A DNA stretch of 36,011 bases from a virus. Made by a program: the position numbers and the translations under genes. Under the pieces are notes generated by a model that worked only from the letters and a program-made list of their open reading frames with translations, was not told where the DNA came from and did no database searches. The stretch is taken from positions 1-36,011 of IMG/VR virus record IMGVR_UViG_3300044695_003609; one strand, 5' to 3'. Of the stretch, positions 1 through 8,058 are shown in pieces; positions within the stretch are counted from its first letter, which is position 1; every line of letters starts with the position of its first letter.

Positions 1-126
1 CGACCTCGGCCGTTCTGCTGGCTGCCCAGCAGAAGCTGAACGAGAACGCTGCCGTGATGTCGCCGCGCTACGCGACCGTCAACCCGGCTGCCAACGCTGG
101 CCTCGTCGAAGGGATGAAGGGCCTCT
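1..126. repeat. Terminal direct repeat, left copy (circular overlap)
   Basis: These 126 bases are identical to the last 126 bases of the window. The repeat lies inside one reading frame (the major capsid gene) that is complete only when the two ends are joined. It is therefore best read as the overlap of a circular assembly or of a circularly permuted molecule, not as a biological terminal repeat of the virion DNA. Confidence 0.95.
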
Positions 127-794
127 TCAACCCCACCGACACCATCAGCAAGCAGTTCAAGAACGGCCTGATGGGCACCGGCGTGCTCGGCTTCGACGAA
201 ATCAACATGTCGCAGTCGATCAAGCAGTTCACCACCGGCACCCGCAACGCGACCGGCGGCTCCACCTCGGCGGCTGTGACCACCGAAGGCGCGACCACCA
301 TCGCCATCACCGGCGCTGGTAACGGCCTCACCGTCAAGGCTGGCGACGTGTTCACCGTCAACGGCTGCTTCGCTGTCAACCCGCAGACCCGTGAAAGCAC
401 TGGTTCGCTGTTCCAGTTCGTCGCTCTGGCGAACGTCACGCTGGGATCGTCGGGCGAAGGCAACATCACCGTGGCTCCGATGTACTCGGCCGGCCACGCG
501 CTTGCCACTGTCTCGACCCTGCCGGCCAACAGTCAGGCCGTCGTGTTTGTCGGCGCTGGCGGTCAGCAGTACGCCCAGAACCTCGTCTACCACAAGGACG
601 CCATCACCTTCGCCACCGCCGACCTCCTGCTCCCGCAGGGCGTCGATATGGCGTCGCGTGCCGTCCACAACGGCATCAGCCTGCGCGTCGTTCGTCAGTA
701 CGACATCAACAACGACCGTATGCCCTGCCGTATCGACGTGCTGTACGGCTACAACACCATCCGTCCGCAGATGGCTTGCCGCCTCTGGGGCTAA
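3..794 (+). CDS. Major capsid protein, P22 coat-protein family (3' part)
   Basis: This is the C-terminal 263 residues of the coat protein whose first part lies at 35471-36011. Joined across the circle it gives one 402-residue protein, close to the 430 residues of P22 gp5. It builds the icosahedral shell on the scaffold. The family assignment rests on the N-terminal half (see that entry) and on gene order: portal, scaffold, coat, gp4-like, gp10-like, as in P22. The reading frame is open from base 3; the apparent GTG at 54 is internal. The gene ends TAA at 792-794 and is followed at once by a strong UUCG hairpin. Ala, Thr and Gly content is high, as usual for HK97-fold coat proteins. Confidence 0.9.
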   Translation, partial: TSAVLLAAQQKLNENAAVMSPRYATVNPAANAGLVEGMKGLFNPTDTISKQFKNGLMGTGVLGFDEINMSQSIKQFTTGTRNATGGSTSAAVTTEGATTIAITGAGNGLTVKAGDVFTVNGCFAVNPQTRESTGSLFQFVALANVTLGSSGEGNITVAPMYSAGHALATVSTLPANSQAVVFVGAGGQQYAQNLVYHKDAITFATADLLLPQGVDMASRAVHNGISLRVVRQYDINNDRMPCRIDVLYGYNTIRPQMACRLWG

Positions 795-804
795 CCTGAA
801 ACCC

Positions 805-826
805 GCCCCCGGCTTCGGCCGGGGGC
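805..826 (+). terminator. UUCG hairpin after the capsid gene
   Basis: A perfect 9-bp GC-rich stem (805-813 with 818-826) closes on a C(TTCG)G tetraloop. No T-run follows, so it is more likely an mRNA-stabilising or processing hairpin, or a partial attenuator, than a full terminator. It lies between the capsid stop and the next ribosome-binding site. Confidence 0.75.
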
Positions 827-850
827 AACACCATTTGAAAGGATTTTATC

Positions 851-1255
851 ATGGCTCTTCCTAACGGTGCCGGCGGTTATCAGGTCGGCGATGGCAACAT
901 TAACGAGGCGATCCTCGGTGTGCAGGCTATTCCGACTGCCTACACTGGCGCGGCTACTCTTACCCCGCTCAATCTCGAACAGGGTCTGATCGTCTTCACC
1001 TCGGGCAGCGGCGCTAACCTCGCACTGCCGGCTGTGACTGGCGTTGGCGGCGTCGATGACCGCATCAGCAGCGCCAAGGTCGGCTCGGCGTTCGACTTCG
1101 CTCTCCTGAGCACTGGCGCTGGCGCCGGTACGCTGACGACCGGCACGGGCTGGACGCTGGTCGGTTCGGGTGCTGGCGAAGCCGGCAAGGCTGTTGGGTT
1201 CCGCGCGGTCAAGACCGGCGACGGCACCTACACCCTGTACCGCATCGCCAACTAA
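851..1255 (+). CDS. Small capsid-associated protein, possible decoration protein
   Basis: A 134-residue protein directly downstream of the major capsid gene. It starts at ATG 851 with AAAGGA about 8 bases upstream. It is rich in Gly, Ala, Thr and Leu, has no predicted membrane segment and almost no Cys or charged clusters; the pattern of short beta-strand-like stretches (for example GLIVFTSGSGANLALPA and GDGTYTLYRIAN) suggests a compact beta domain. Position between two UUCG hairpins and next to the coat gene suggests a highly expressed head decoration or cement protein. I do not recognise a named family; the function is inferred from place and composition only. Confidence 0.7.
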   Translation: MALPNGAGGYQVGDGNINEAILGVQAIPTAYTGAATLTPLNLEQGLIVFTSGSGANLALPAVTGVGGVDDRISSAKVGSAFDFALLSTGAGAGTLTTGTGWTLVGSGAGEAGKAVGFRAVKTGDGTYTLYRIAN

Positions 1256-1262
1256 TCGGTTC

Positions 1263-1282
1263 GCCCCGGCTTCGGCCGGGGC
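1263..1282 (+). terminator. Second UUCG hairpin
   Basis: A perfect 8-bp stem (1263-1270 with 1275-1282) with a C(TTCG)G loop, followed by AGCCTTTT. The short T-run makes it a possible weak terminator or attenuator between two small head genes. Confidence 0.75.
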
Positions 1283-1303
1283 AGCCTTTTCAGGAGAAAC
1301 GAA

Positions 1304-1714
1304 ATGGCGAACACCCAAGCAATTGGCGTTGCCTTCCTCGACCAAGACATCCGCGGCGCAGATTTTGTCTACGTTGACAGCGAACTTGGCTACACCGCCG
1401 CCGCTCAAGGCACGGTGACGCAGGGCGTTAGCAAGGCAGAGCCTGTTACGCTCAACAAGTCTGCGGGTCAGATCGTTATGAACGGCGCGACTTTGAACGC
1501 CGCGACCAACGTGACCTTCACGCTAAACAACAGCACGATCAGCGCCAGAGACGTTACCATTTTGAACGTCGCTGCGGGTGCTACTGCGGGGGCTTACAAC
1601 TGCTGGATTTCCAGCAAAGCTACTGGGTCATGCACCATTACCGTGCGTAACATCAGCGGCGGTAACTTGAGCGAAGCGATTACGATCAACTTCGCGGTTA
1701 TTCACTGCCTTTAA
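1304..1714 (+). CDS. Small putative virion protein, function unknown
   Basis: A 136-residue protein starting at ATG 1304 with a clear AGGAG Shine-Dalgarno. It is rich in Thr, Ala, Asn and Ile with alternating polar/apolar stretches typical of beta structure (for example VTFTLNNSTISARDVTILNV), and has two or three Cys near the C-terminus. It sits between the second and third UUCG hairpins in the capsid region, so a head decoration or fibre role is possible. I do not recognise the family. Confidence 0.7.
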   Translation: MANTQAIGVAFLDQDIRGADFVYVDSELGYTAAAQGTVTQGVSKAEPVTLNKSAGQIVMNGATLNAATNVTFTLNNSTISARDVTILNVAAGATAGAYNCWISSKATGSCTITVRNISGGNLSEAITINFAVIHCL

Positions 1715-1720
1715 TTAGGT

Positions 1721-1747
1721 TGGACGGCCTTCGGGCCGTCCATTTTT
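1721..1747 (+). terminator. Rho-independent terminator with UUCG loop
   Basis: A perfect 9-bp stem (1721-1729 with 1734-1742) closes on a TTCG tetraloop and is followed by TTTTT (1743-1747). This is the only one of the three hairpins after the capsid gene with a proper T-run. The T-run runs into the ribosome-binding region of the next gene, so read-through must supply the downstream tail genes unless they have their own promoter. Confidence 0.8.
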
Positions 1748-1758
1748 ACGAGGTCCAT

Positions 1759-1992
1759 ATGTCCGTAATCTACATGGTCCACCCTACGCACGGCGCTAAA
1801 GTCGCCATCAGCGAGCACGAAGCGATTTCAGATGAAATGCACGGCTGGGAACGCTATGATCCCACCACGCCTGCTGTGGCGGACGTTGACGAGGAAGACG
1901 AGGAAGAGGCGGAAGCCGAGCCGGTCGAAGCCGTGAACGAACTGGCGGCACCCAAGCGCCGTGGACGCCGACGCGCATCGCAGGAAGACTAA
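1759..1992 (+). CDS. Small acidic protein with basic tail, unknown function
   Basis: A 77-residue protein. I chose ATG 1759 because ACGAGG lies just upstream (1748-1753) and the longer open frame from 1720 would start inside the terminator hairpin. The N-terminus (MSVIYMVHPTHGAKVAISEH) is ordinary, the middle is a run of Asp/Glu (residues about 37-55), and the end is very basic (KRRGRRRASQED). The frame stops three bases before the gp4-like gene. Comparable small proteins with a conserved 'HP..GAK.A' start are found near head completion genes of phages. Function unknown. Confidence 0.75.
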   Translation: MSVIYMVHPTHGAKVAISEHEAISDEMHGWERYDPTTPAVADVDEEDEEEAEAEPVEAVNELAAPKRRGRRRASQED

Positions 1993-1995
1993 GCA

Positions 1996-2706
1996 ATGAC
2001 CACGGCCGGCGACATCATTAACGGTTCGCTCAGGCTTCTAGGCGTTCTGGCCGAAGGCGAAGTTCCTTCGGCCGAAACGTCTCAGGACGCGCTGAACGCC
2101 ATGAACCAAATGATCGACAGTTGGAACACGGAACGTCTGTCCGTGTTCGCAACGCAGGATCAGGTGTTCACTTGGCCGGCCGGTCAGCTTTTCCGCACGC
2201 TCGGGCCGTCCGGCAACTTCGTCGGCAACCGCCCCGTGCTGCTCGACGACAGCACCTATTTCAAAGACCCGGGCACCGGCGTCAGCTACGGCATCAAGTT
2301 CATTAACCAGCAGCAGTACAACGGGATCGCGGTCAAGACCGTGACCTCGACGTACCCGCAGGTGATCTTCGTCAACAACACGTTCCCCGACGTGGAGATG
2401 TACGTCTACCCGCGCCCGACGCGCGATCTGGAATGGCACTTCATTTCCGTTGAGGAACTGTCCAAGCCCGCGACGCTGGCCACGCAGTTGCACTTCCCGC
2501 CGGGCTACCTGCGCGCCTTCCGCTACAACTTGGCCACCGAAATGGCACCCGAGTTTGGCATGGAGCCGACGCCGCAGGTGCAGCGCATCGCCATGACCAG
2601 CAAGCGCAACCTCAAGCGGATCAACAACCCTGACGACATCATGTCGATGCCGTACAGCATTGTGGCGACCCGTCAGCGGTTCAACATCTACGCCGGGAAC
2701 TACTGA
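1996..2706 (+). CDS. Head completion / tail accessory factor, P22 gp4-like
   Basis: A 236-residue protein resembling the P22 gp4 family (packaged-DNA stabilisation protein). Gp4 binds the portal after DNA packaging, seals the head together with gp10 and forms the platform for tail assembly. The N-terminus (TTAGDIINGSLRLLGVLAEGE followed by SAETSQDALNAMNQMID) is the hallmark of this family, with the helical 'A...L..LN.M...W' region. Length is larger than P22 gp4 (166 residues) but typical of related podoviruses. It overlaps the following gp10-like gene by one base (TGATG), implying coupled translation. Confidence 0.88.
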   Translation: MTTAGDIINGSLRLLGVLAEGEVPSAETSQDALNAMNQMIDSWNTERLSVFATQDQVFTWPAGQLFRTLGPSGNFVGNRPVLLDDSTYFKDPGTGVSYGIKFINQQQYNGIAVKTVTSTYPQVIFVNNTFPDVEMYVYPRPTRDLEWHFISVEELSKPATLATQLHFPPGYLRAFRYNLATEMAPEFGMEPTPQVQRIAMTSKRNLKRINNPDDIMSMPYSIVATRQRFNIYAGNY

Positions 2707-4136
2707 TGAAGACGCCGATCTTGGGATCGGCGTATGTCGCTCGCAGCGTCAACGCCGCCGCCAACCGCATGGTCAACCTGTTCCCGGAGATCGTCCCGGA
2801 GGGCGGCAAGGAACCTGCCTTCCTCCAGCGCGCGCCCGGCCTGACGCGGCTGGCGACTATCGGCATCGGTCCGATCCGCGGGATGTGGACCTTCGGCAAC
2901 TACGGCTACGTCGTGTCTGGCCCGACGCTGTTTCAGGTGGACAGCAACTGGAACGCCGTCGCCAAGGGCACCATCGCCGGCACCGGCCCAGTCAGCATGT
3001 CCGACAACGGCATCCAGCTATTTGTGGCGGCCAACCCGCAGGGCTACATCTACAACTCCCAGACCGACGCGTTCCAGCAGATCACCGACCCGGACTTCCC
3101 CGGCGCCGTGACAGTTGGCTACCTCGACGGCTACTTCGTGTTCAACGAGCCGAACAGCCAGAAGATTTGGGTGACGCAGTTGCTGGACGGCACCAGCGTC
3201 GATCCGCTGGACTTTGCCAGCGCCGAAGGCAACCCCGACAACGTCGTGGCGATCTTTGTCGATCACCGCGAGGTCTGGGTGTTCGGCACCAACTCGACCG
3301 AGGTCTGGTACAACGCCGGCCTGCTCGACTTCCCGCTGTCCCGTATTCAGGGCGCCTACAACGAACTCGGCTGCGCGGCCCCGTACTCCATCGCCAAGAT
3401 GGACAACCAGATTTACTGGCTGGGCAAGGACGCCCGCGGTCAGGGTATGGTCTTCCGCGCGGCTGGCTACATGGGCCAGCGCATCTCGACCCACGCAATC
3501 GAGTGGCAGCTACAGGAATACTCCGATCTGTCGGACGCGGTCGGCTACACCTACCAGCAGGACGGCCACAGCTTCTACGTGCTGAACTTCCCGACCGCCA
3601 ACACGACGTGGGTGTTCGACGTGGCGACCGGCGCATGGCACGAGCGCGCCTCGTTCCAGAACGGCGACTTCAACCGTCACCGCGGTAACAGCCAGATGTT
3701 CTACAACGCCACCAACGTGGTCGGCGACTACCAGAACGGCAAAATCTACAAGTTCGACCTTGAGGTCTACTCCGACGATGGCCAGCCGCAGAAGTGGCTG
3801 CGCTCATGGCGGGCGCTACCGACCGGCGCCAACAACCTGACGCGCACGATCCAGCACGGGATGCAACTCGACTGCGAGACGGGCGTCGGCCTTAACGTGG
3901 GGCAGGGCAGCGACCCGCGGGTCATGCTGCGCTTCTCGGACGACGGCGCCCATACGTGGTCGAACGAGCACTGGAAGTCGATGGGCCGCATCGGCCGGTA
4001 CGGCTTCCGCACGATCTGGCGCCGGCTGGGCGCGACGATGAAGATACGCGACCGCGTCTACGAATTGTCCGGCACTGACCCGGTCCGCATCTACATCATG
4101 GGCGCGGAACTGATCCTGAGCGGGACGCGGGCCTGA
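2706..4136 (+). CDS. Tail hub / packaged-DNA stabilisation protein, P22 gp10-like
   Basis: A 476-residue protein matching P22 gp10 in length (472 residues), position directly after the gp4 gene, and N-terminal signature (LGSAYVARSVNAAANRMVNLF, then a Pro/Gly-rich LQRAPGLTRLATIG segment). Gp10 hexamers plug the portal-gp4 channel and carry the tail needle and tailspikes. The body shows repeated beta-strand blocks with Trp and Gly (for example NYGYVVSGPTLFQV, GYFVFNEPNSQKIWVTQL), consistent with a propeller-like fold. Start and stop overlap both neighbours by one base (TGATG on each side). Confidence 0.88.
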   Translation: MKTPILGSAYVARSVNAAANRMVNLFPEIVPEGGKEPAFLQRAPGLTRLATIGIGPIRGMWTFGNYGYVVSGPTLFQVDSNWNAVAKGTIAGTGPVSMSDNGIQLFVAANPQGYIYNSQTDAFQQITDPDFPGAVTVGYLDGYFVFNEPNSQKIWVTQLLDGTSVDPLDFASAEGNPDNVVAIFVDHREVWVFGTNSTEVWYNAGLLDFPLSRIQGAYNELGCAAPYSIAKMDNQIYWLGKDARGQGMVFRAAGYMGQRISTHAIEWQLQEYSDLSDAVGYTYQQDGHSFYVLNFPTANTTWVFDVATGAWHERASFQNGDFNRHRGNSQMFYNATNVVGDYQNGKIYKFDLEVYSDDGQPQKWLRSWRALPTGANNLTRTIQHGMQLDCETGVGLNVGQGSDPRVMLRFSDDGAHTWSNEHWKSMGRIGRYGFRTIWRRLGATMKIRDRVYELSGTDPVRIYIMGAELILSGTRA

Positions 4137-4783
4137 TGGTCGCACCGATTAACCCCACACAGCTTACGCCGCCGCGTGTCGAGTTTATCGACCCGCGGTC
4201 CGGCGCGATCAGCCGTGAGTGGTATCGGTTCTTCCTGTCGCTGCTGACGGCGACGCGGACCAACCAAGAAGAGACGGAACTAGCGCCTGACACATCTTCG
4301 CTGCTGGCGGCTTACGATACGGTTTTTGGTGATGCTATTCAGGGCTTGGAAAGCACGCCCGGCGCCGCGTCGGCGTCTGACTTGGCGGTCGTGCAGAGCG
4401 AAATACAGGCGCTGTCCGTAGCCCCAGCACCGCTCGACGCGCTGTCCGTGCTCGCCATCATAGACGACCCTTCAGCGCCTGTCACCAAGACGGCTGATTT
4501 CACGGTCGCCAATGGCGAAACATGGATCATCAATAACAAGTCCGGCGCGACCTGCACGGTCACACTGCCGTCCGCGTCGGCGTATCCGGGGCGCTACATA
4601 ACCTTTCAAAACTACCAAAATCAGTTTCTGGTATCTGCGTCATCAAATGTCGTACCGCGAGCTGGCGGCGCGGCGGCTACCGCTATTCTGGATGATGTCG
4701 CTGGTAATTGGGCGACGCTAGTGTCAGACGGCACAAATTGGGTTATTATGCAAGCCTCGCCGTTCAACGTGATGCTAATCTAA
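4136..4783 (+). CDS. Tail protein in the P22 gp26 (needle) position, with C-terminal beta module
   Basis: A 215-residue protein translated in overlap with the gp10-like gene. The N-terminus has the recurrent phage signature TPPRVEFIDPRSGAISREWY (residues about 9-28), often seen at the start of virion proteins that dock on a tail. A helical linker (about 40-110) follows. The C-terminal roughly 85 residues (from about 125: ETWIINNKSG, TVTLPSASAYPGR, NVVPRAGGAA, GTNWVIM) are clearly similar to the C-terminus of the tailspike encoded at 33102-34568. Gene order suggests the tail-needle slot, but it lacks the long coiled coil of P22 gp26, so it may be a short fibre or adaptor instead. Confidence 0.75.
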   Translation: MVAPINPTQLTPPRVEFIDPRSGAISREWYRFFLSLLTATRTNQEETELAPDTSSLLAAYDTVFGDAIQGLESTPGAASASDLAVVQSEIQALSVAPAPLDALSVLAIIDDPSAPVTKTADFTVANGETWIINNKSGATCTVTLPSASAYPGRYITFQNYQNQFLVSASSNVVPRAGGAAATAILDDVAGNWATLVSDGTNWVIMQASPFNVMLI

Positions 4784-4793
4784 GGACTGAATT

Positions 4794-5129
4794 ATGGCCG
4801 TTACCATCAGCAACATTATCCCGGCCAAGACCGCGGAGAACACCCAGACGACGCAGTACACGTCGAACGGCGTCCAGACGATCATCGACAAGTTCACGGC
4901 CACCAACTACAGCGCCACGGCGGCGACGATCAGCGTCAACCTCGTGACCGCTGCGGGCAGCGCGGGCAACGACAACCTGATCGTCAAGACCAAGACGCTC
5001 CAGCCGTCCGAGACCTACACCTTCCCGGAACTGGTCGGCCACGTCCTGCCGCTGAACGGCTTCATCTCGACCATCGCCGGCACGGCGTCGGCCATCAACA
5101 TCCGCGCCTCGGGACGGCTGGTCAGCTAA
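4794..5129 (+). CDS. Small putative virion protein
   Basis: A 111-residue protein, start ATG 4794 with TAAGGA upstream. It is Thr, Ala, Ile and Asn-rich with a beta-sandwich-like pattern (NGVQTIIDKFTATNYSATAATISVN and TLQPSETYTFPELVGHVL in parts). Similar small proteins with a 'TIIDKFTATN.S....T..V.L' pattern lie among the head-tail genes of many podoviruses. The stop overlaps the next start (TAATG). Role unknown; a tail or capsid accessory protein is most likely. Confidence 0.78.
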   Translation: MAVTISNIIPAKTAENTQTTQYTSNGVQTIIDKFTATNYSATAATISVNLVTAAGSAGNDNLIVKTKTLQPSETYTFPELVGHVLPLNGFISTIAGTASAINIRASGRLVS

Positions 5130-5545
5130 TGCTTGAGCGGTGCTTCGACGCTGGTCTGGTAAACCTTGCGGCGAACCACCCCGACGTGCGGCCCTATTTG
5201 GGGCCGGCGTCGCTTGGCGAACTGGACTTCGAAGAGTCCGTCGCCGAGGACCAGAACTGGTTTTTGATGGGCGAGCACGGCGGGTTTGCCTTGGCGTGGA
5301 GCGCGCCGGGCGTGTACGAAGTCCATGTGATGATCCTGCCGGAAGGCCGCGGCAAGTGGGCGGCCGCAGCGCGGCAGGCGACGATAGATTACGCTAATGA
5401 AAACGGTGCAAAAATGTTGTGGGCGCGGGTCGCACCGCACGCAAAGTTTGTGTCGTGGTTTGCCCGCCGTGGGGGTATGCAGCCCACGGGAGAGATGATA
5501 TACACGCTAGGCTCGCCCTACGACGTGTACAAGATGGAGTTGTAG
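5129..5545 (+). CDS. GNAT-fold-like virion assembly protein (P22 gp14 position)
   Basis: A 138-residue protein beginning in overlap with the preceding stop. The sequence pattern (GFALAWSAPGVYEVHVMILPEGRG followed by AAAARQATIDYANENGAKMLWARV and FARRGGMQPTGEMIYTL) resembles the strand-loop-helix order of the GNAT acetyltransferase fold: central strands, a P-loop-like 'LPEGRGKWAA' turn for acetyl-CoA, then helix and C-terminal strand. Gene order (gp4, gp10, needle, this gene, ejection proteins) matches P22 gene 14, whose product is needed for head assembly or ejection. Whether it retains acetyltransferase activity cannot be told from the sequence. Confidence 0.72.
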   Translation: MLERCFDAGLVNLAANHPDVRPYLGPASLGELDFEESVAEDQNWFLMGEHGGFALAWSAPGVYEVHVMILPEGRGKWAAAARQATIDYANENGAKMLWARVAPHAKFVSWFARRGGMQPTGEMIYTLGSPYDVYKMEL

Positions 5546-5547
5546 AA

Positions 5548-6324
5548 ATGCCCCCAGCCATCATTGCCGCCGGCGTAGGCGCAGCAGCTTCGGTCGGTGG
5601 CGGCCTGATCGCGCGTAGCGGCGCCAAGAAGGCCGCCCGCGCGCAGGAGCAGGCCGCACAGCGCGCCGAACAAACTCAGCGTGAGATGTTCGAGCGCCAG
5701 ATCGCGCTTCAGGAACCGTTCCGTCAGGCGGGGATGACCGCCCAGCAGCAGATCATGCAACTGCTGGGCATCGGCGGCGACGCCAACGCAGCCGGCTACG
5801 GCAGCATGGCGCGGTCGTTCGGTCAGGCCGACTTCCAGCAAGACCCCGGCTACGCCTTCCGGCAGGCTGAGGGTATGAAGGCGCTGGAGCGGTCGGCGGC
5901 CGCCCGCGGCGGTCTCATGTCGGGCGCCACCATGAAGGGCATCCAGCGCTTCGGTCAGGACTTGGCCAGCCAAGAGTACCAGAACGCCTTCAACCGCTTC
6001 CAGATCGAACGCGCCGCGCGTCTCAACCCGCTCCAGTCGCTGATGGGTTCGGGCCAGTCGGCCGCCAACGTCATGACCGGCGCAACGGGCGCCGCGGGCC
6101 AGAACATCGGCCAGATGCAGCTTGGGGCCGGGCAGGCCCGCGCGTCGGGCTACATCGGCAGCGCCAATGCGCTGGCCAGTGCGTTGCAGGGTGCCGGTCA
6201 GGCGGCCTCGTCGTTCCCGCTGTATCAGGCGCAGATCAACTATCTCAACCGCGGCGGCGACGGTATCGGCGGCGGCCAAAATGCGATGGTGCTGCCGTCT
6301 AGCCTCGATTTCCGTAGAGGGTAA
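5548..6324 (+). CDS. DNA ejection (internal virion) protein, P22 gp7-like
   Basis: A 258-residue protein. I chose ATG 5548, two bases after the previous stop, because the protein then begins with the typical MPPAIIAAGVGAAASVGGGL membrane-active glycine/alanine helix. A Gln/Glu-rich helix (residues 24-60) follows, then 'FGQADFQQDPGYAFRQAEGM' and 'AARGGLMSGATMKGI', a motif pair common in phage DNA-transfer proteins, then a Gly/Ala/Gln-rich C-terminal half. Such proteins are packaged in the capsid and ejected first to form a conduit across the cell envelope. It is the first of three consecutive candidate ejection proteins. Confidence 0.82.
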   Translation: MPPAIIAAGVGAAASVGGGLIARSGAKKAARAQEQAAQRAEQTQREMFERQIALQEPFRQAGMTAQQQIMQLLGIGGDANAAGYGSMARSFGQADFQQDPGYAFRQAEGMKALERSAAARGGLMSGATMKGIQRFGQDLASQEYQNAFNRFQIERAARLNPLQSLMGSGQSAANVMTGATGAAGQNIGQMQLGAGQARASGYIGSANALASALQGAGQAASSFPLYQAQINYLNRGGDGIGGGQNAMVLPSSLDFRRG

Positions 6325-6336
6325 GAGTACCGACAT

Positions 6337-8058
6337 ATGGCAAACCAAGCAATCGCACTTCAGGCTCGCGCGCCACAGCAGTCCAACGTCCTTGGTGCCG
6401 CTGTTCAGCAAGGCGCGCAAATGATAAACATGATGTCGCAGCAGCGCGCGGCCGAACGTCAGGCTGCGCAAGCGGCGCAGGCGATGGAGATCGCGCGGGC
6501 CAAGGAAAGCCGCGAAGCCTCGGCTGCCGAAATTGAAATGGCCGGCAAGAAGATCGACTTCTACACCAAGCGCGCCGGTCAGACCATGACGCCGGAAGGC
6601 TACTCGCTGCTGCTGAAAGACTTGGATCGGGACGCGCCGGAAATCGCGGCGGCTTTCCGCGCCAACCTGCCGGAAGCAAACTTCGACCGCAACACGTTGC
6701 TGCGCATGGTCGGCAGCATCAGCGACAACTTCAAGGCGACCTACGGCCCGCTGGAAACTGAAGTTGTGCAGATGGAGGACGGCACCTACGCCGTCGCGCG
6801 CACCGGCGGTTTCGGTAAGCCCGGCGTGTTCGAGATGGAAGAGTTTCAGCTTGCGCCGCCGGGCGCTGCCGCTGCCCCCGCGCAGACGCCCACCGCTCCC
6901 GCGCAGACGCCGATGTCGGCGCCCGGCGTCGATGCCCGTGCCACGCAAGGCACCGCCACCGCGCCGGCCGACTTGCGCGCGCAGGGCGTGGACCCTCGGT
7001 CCATCCCGATGGGTAATCCGTTGCAGCCCATTTCCATGACGACTGGCCCGCAGATGGGCGGTCAGCCCGACATGGCGGCTGTAGTGCAGGACATGATGTC
7101 GTCGGGGCAGATTTCGCAATCGAACCTGCAACTGATGCGTGAGATGGCCGGCCCTGACAAGGACGCCCAACTGGCGCAAATTCTCAAGGCCAACAACATC
7201 CAGATCGTGCCGGACAACCAGCCGCAGATGCGCAGCGCTGTGTTTCGCCCGGGCGAAGACGCCGCGCCGCAGATGCAGTTGGCGCAGTCGATGGAAGATT
7301 ATCGCCCGACTGGCCGTCCGGCGCGCGGCAAACCGCCGATGCAGTCGCCGACGCCGGGCGTGTACAACGTGCCTGCGCCCGTCATCAGAGATGTGAAGGC
7401 GGCCGAAACACAGGGCAGCGAAGGTGTGCGCGTCCAGACGCAGCCGACAATTACCGCCAAGGAAGAGCGCATCAGGCGCGTGGAAAAGCTACGCGGCGAC
7501 CTGCCCCGTGCCCGTTCCGACACGCAGGCGCTGGTCGCCAACTTGGACGAACGCATCAAGGCCATCGACGAGTTTTTGCGCAGCCCTTACCGCAACTCGA
7601 TTATCGGCGCTATCGAAGGCCGCATCCCTAGGATGCTTCAGACGCCTGCCCGCGCCGACGCGCAGGCGCTGTACGACAGCATCAAGGACAACACGACCCT
7701 GACCGAACTGCTGGCGGGCCGCGCCCAGACCGAGACGGGCGCGTCACCGCTGGGCATCGTCTCCGACCGCGATGTGGACATGGTCGCCCGCGCGGCCACC
7801 CGCCTGACCCAGACAGGGACGGAGCGGGCGCAGGAAGTCGAGATGCAGCGCCTGCGCGATCTGATGTATCAGACGCGGCAGCGGGCCATCGAAACCTACA
7901 ACAGCACCTACCGCGAGGTGCTGCCCGAAACGCCGGAACTGCGCCTGCGCGTACCGTCGGTCGCACCGAAGTACGAGTCTAAGCCGAAAACCAAGACGCC
8001 GACGCGGCGATCCGCTCCGCAGCAAGGGTGGGGCAAAGCAGAAGTGGTGGGCGACTGA
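6337..8058 (+). CDS. Internal virion / ejection protein (gp20-like position)
   Basis: A 573-residue protein, start ATG 6337. The N-terminal 70 residues are a Gln/Ala-rich helix, followed by an alpha-helical domain, a long disordered Pro/Gln/Ala region (about 170-260, with a repeated APAQTP motif), and a charged helical C-terminus (about 370-550) ending in KTKTPTRRSAPQQGWG. It resembles P22 gp20-type ejection proteins in size, composition and position rather than by a clear domain. It overlaps the next gene by one base (TGATG). Confidence 0.72.
   Translation: MANQAIALQARAPQQSNVLGAAVQQGAQMINMMSQQRAAERQAAQAAQAMEIARAKESREASAAEIEMAGKKIDFYTKRAGQTMTPEGYSLLLKDLDRDAPEIAAAFRANLPEANFDRNTLLRMVGSISDNFKATYGPLETEVVQMEDGTYAVARTGGFGKPGVFEMEEFQLAPPGAAAAPAQTPTAPAQTPMSAPGVDARATQGTATAPADLRAQGVDPRSIPMGNPLQPISMTTGPQMGGQPDMAAVVQDMMSSGQISQSNLQLMREMAGPDKDAQLAQILKANNIQIVPDNQPQMRSAVFRPGEDAAPQMQLAQSMEDYRPTGRPARGKPPMQSPTPGVYNVPAPVIRDVKAAETQGSEGVRVQTQPTITAKEERIRRVEKLRGDLPRARSDTQALVANLDERIKAIDEFLRSPYRNSIIGAIEGRIPRMLQTPARADAQALYDSIKDNTTLTELLAGRAQTETGASPLGIVSDRDVDMVARAATRLTQTGTERAQEVEMQRLRDLMYQTRQRAIETYNSTYREVLPETPELRLRVPSVAPKYESKPKTKTPTRRSAPQQGWGKAEVVGD

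Noticed and set aside
1-126. Biological direct terminal repeats, as in T7-like phages
   Set aside because: The repeat is short and lies within the capsid coding frame far from the terminase genes; an assembly overlap of a circular map explains it better.
2660-3688. Plus-strand open frame (342 residues)
   Set aside because: Out-of-frame shadow of the gp10-like gene; extremely Arg- and Pro-rich.
5518-7179. Long minus-strand open frame (553 residues)
   Set aside because: It is antisense to two ejection-protein genes with good starts and family patterns; the predicted product is rich in His, Arg and Leu without domains, as expected of a shadow frame in GC-rich DNA.
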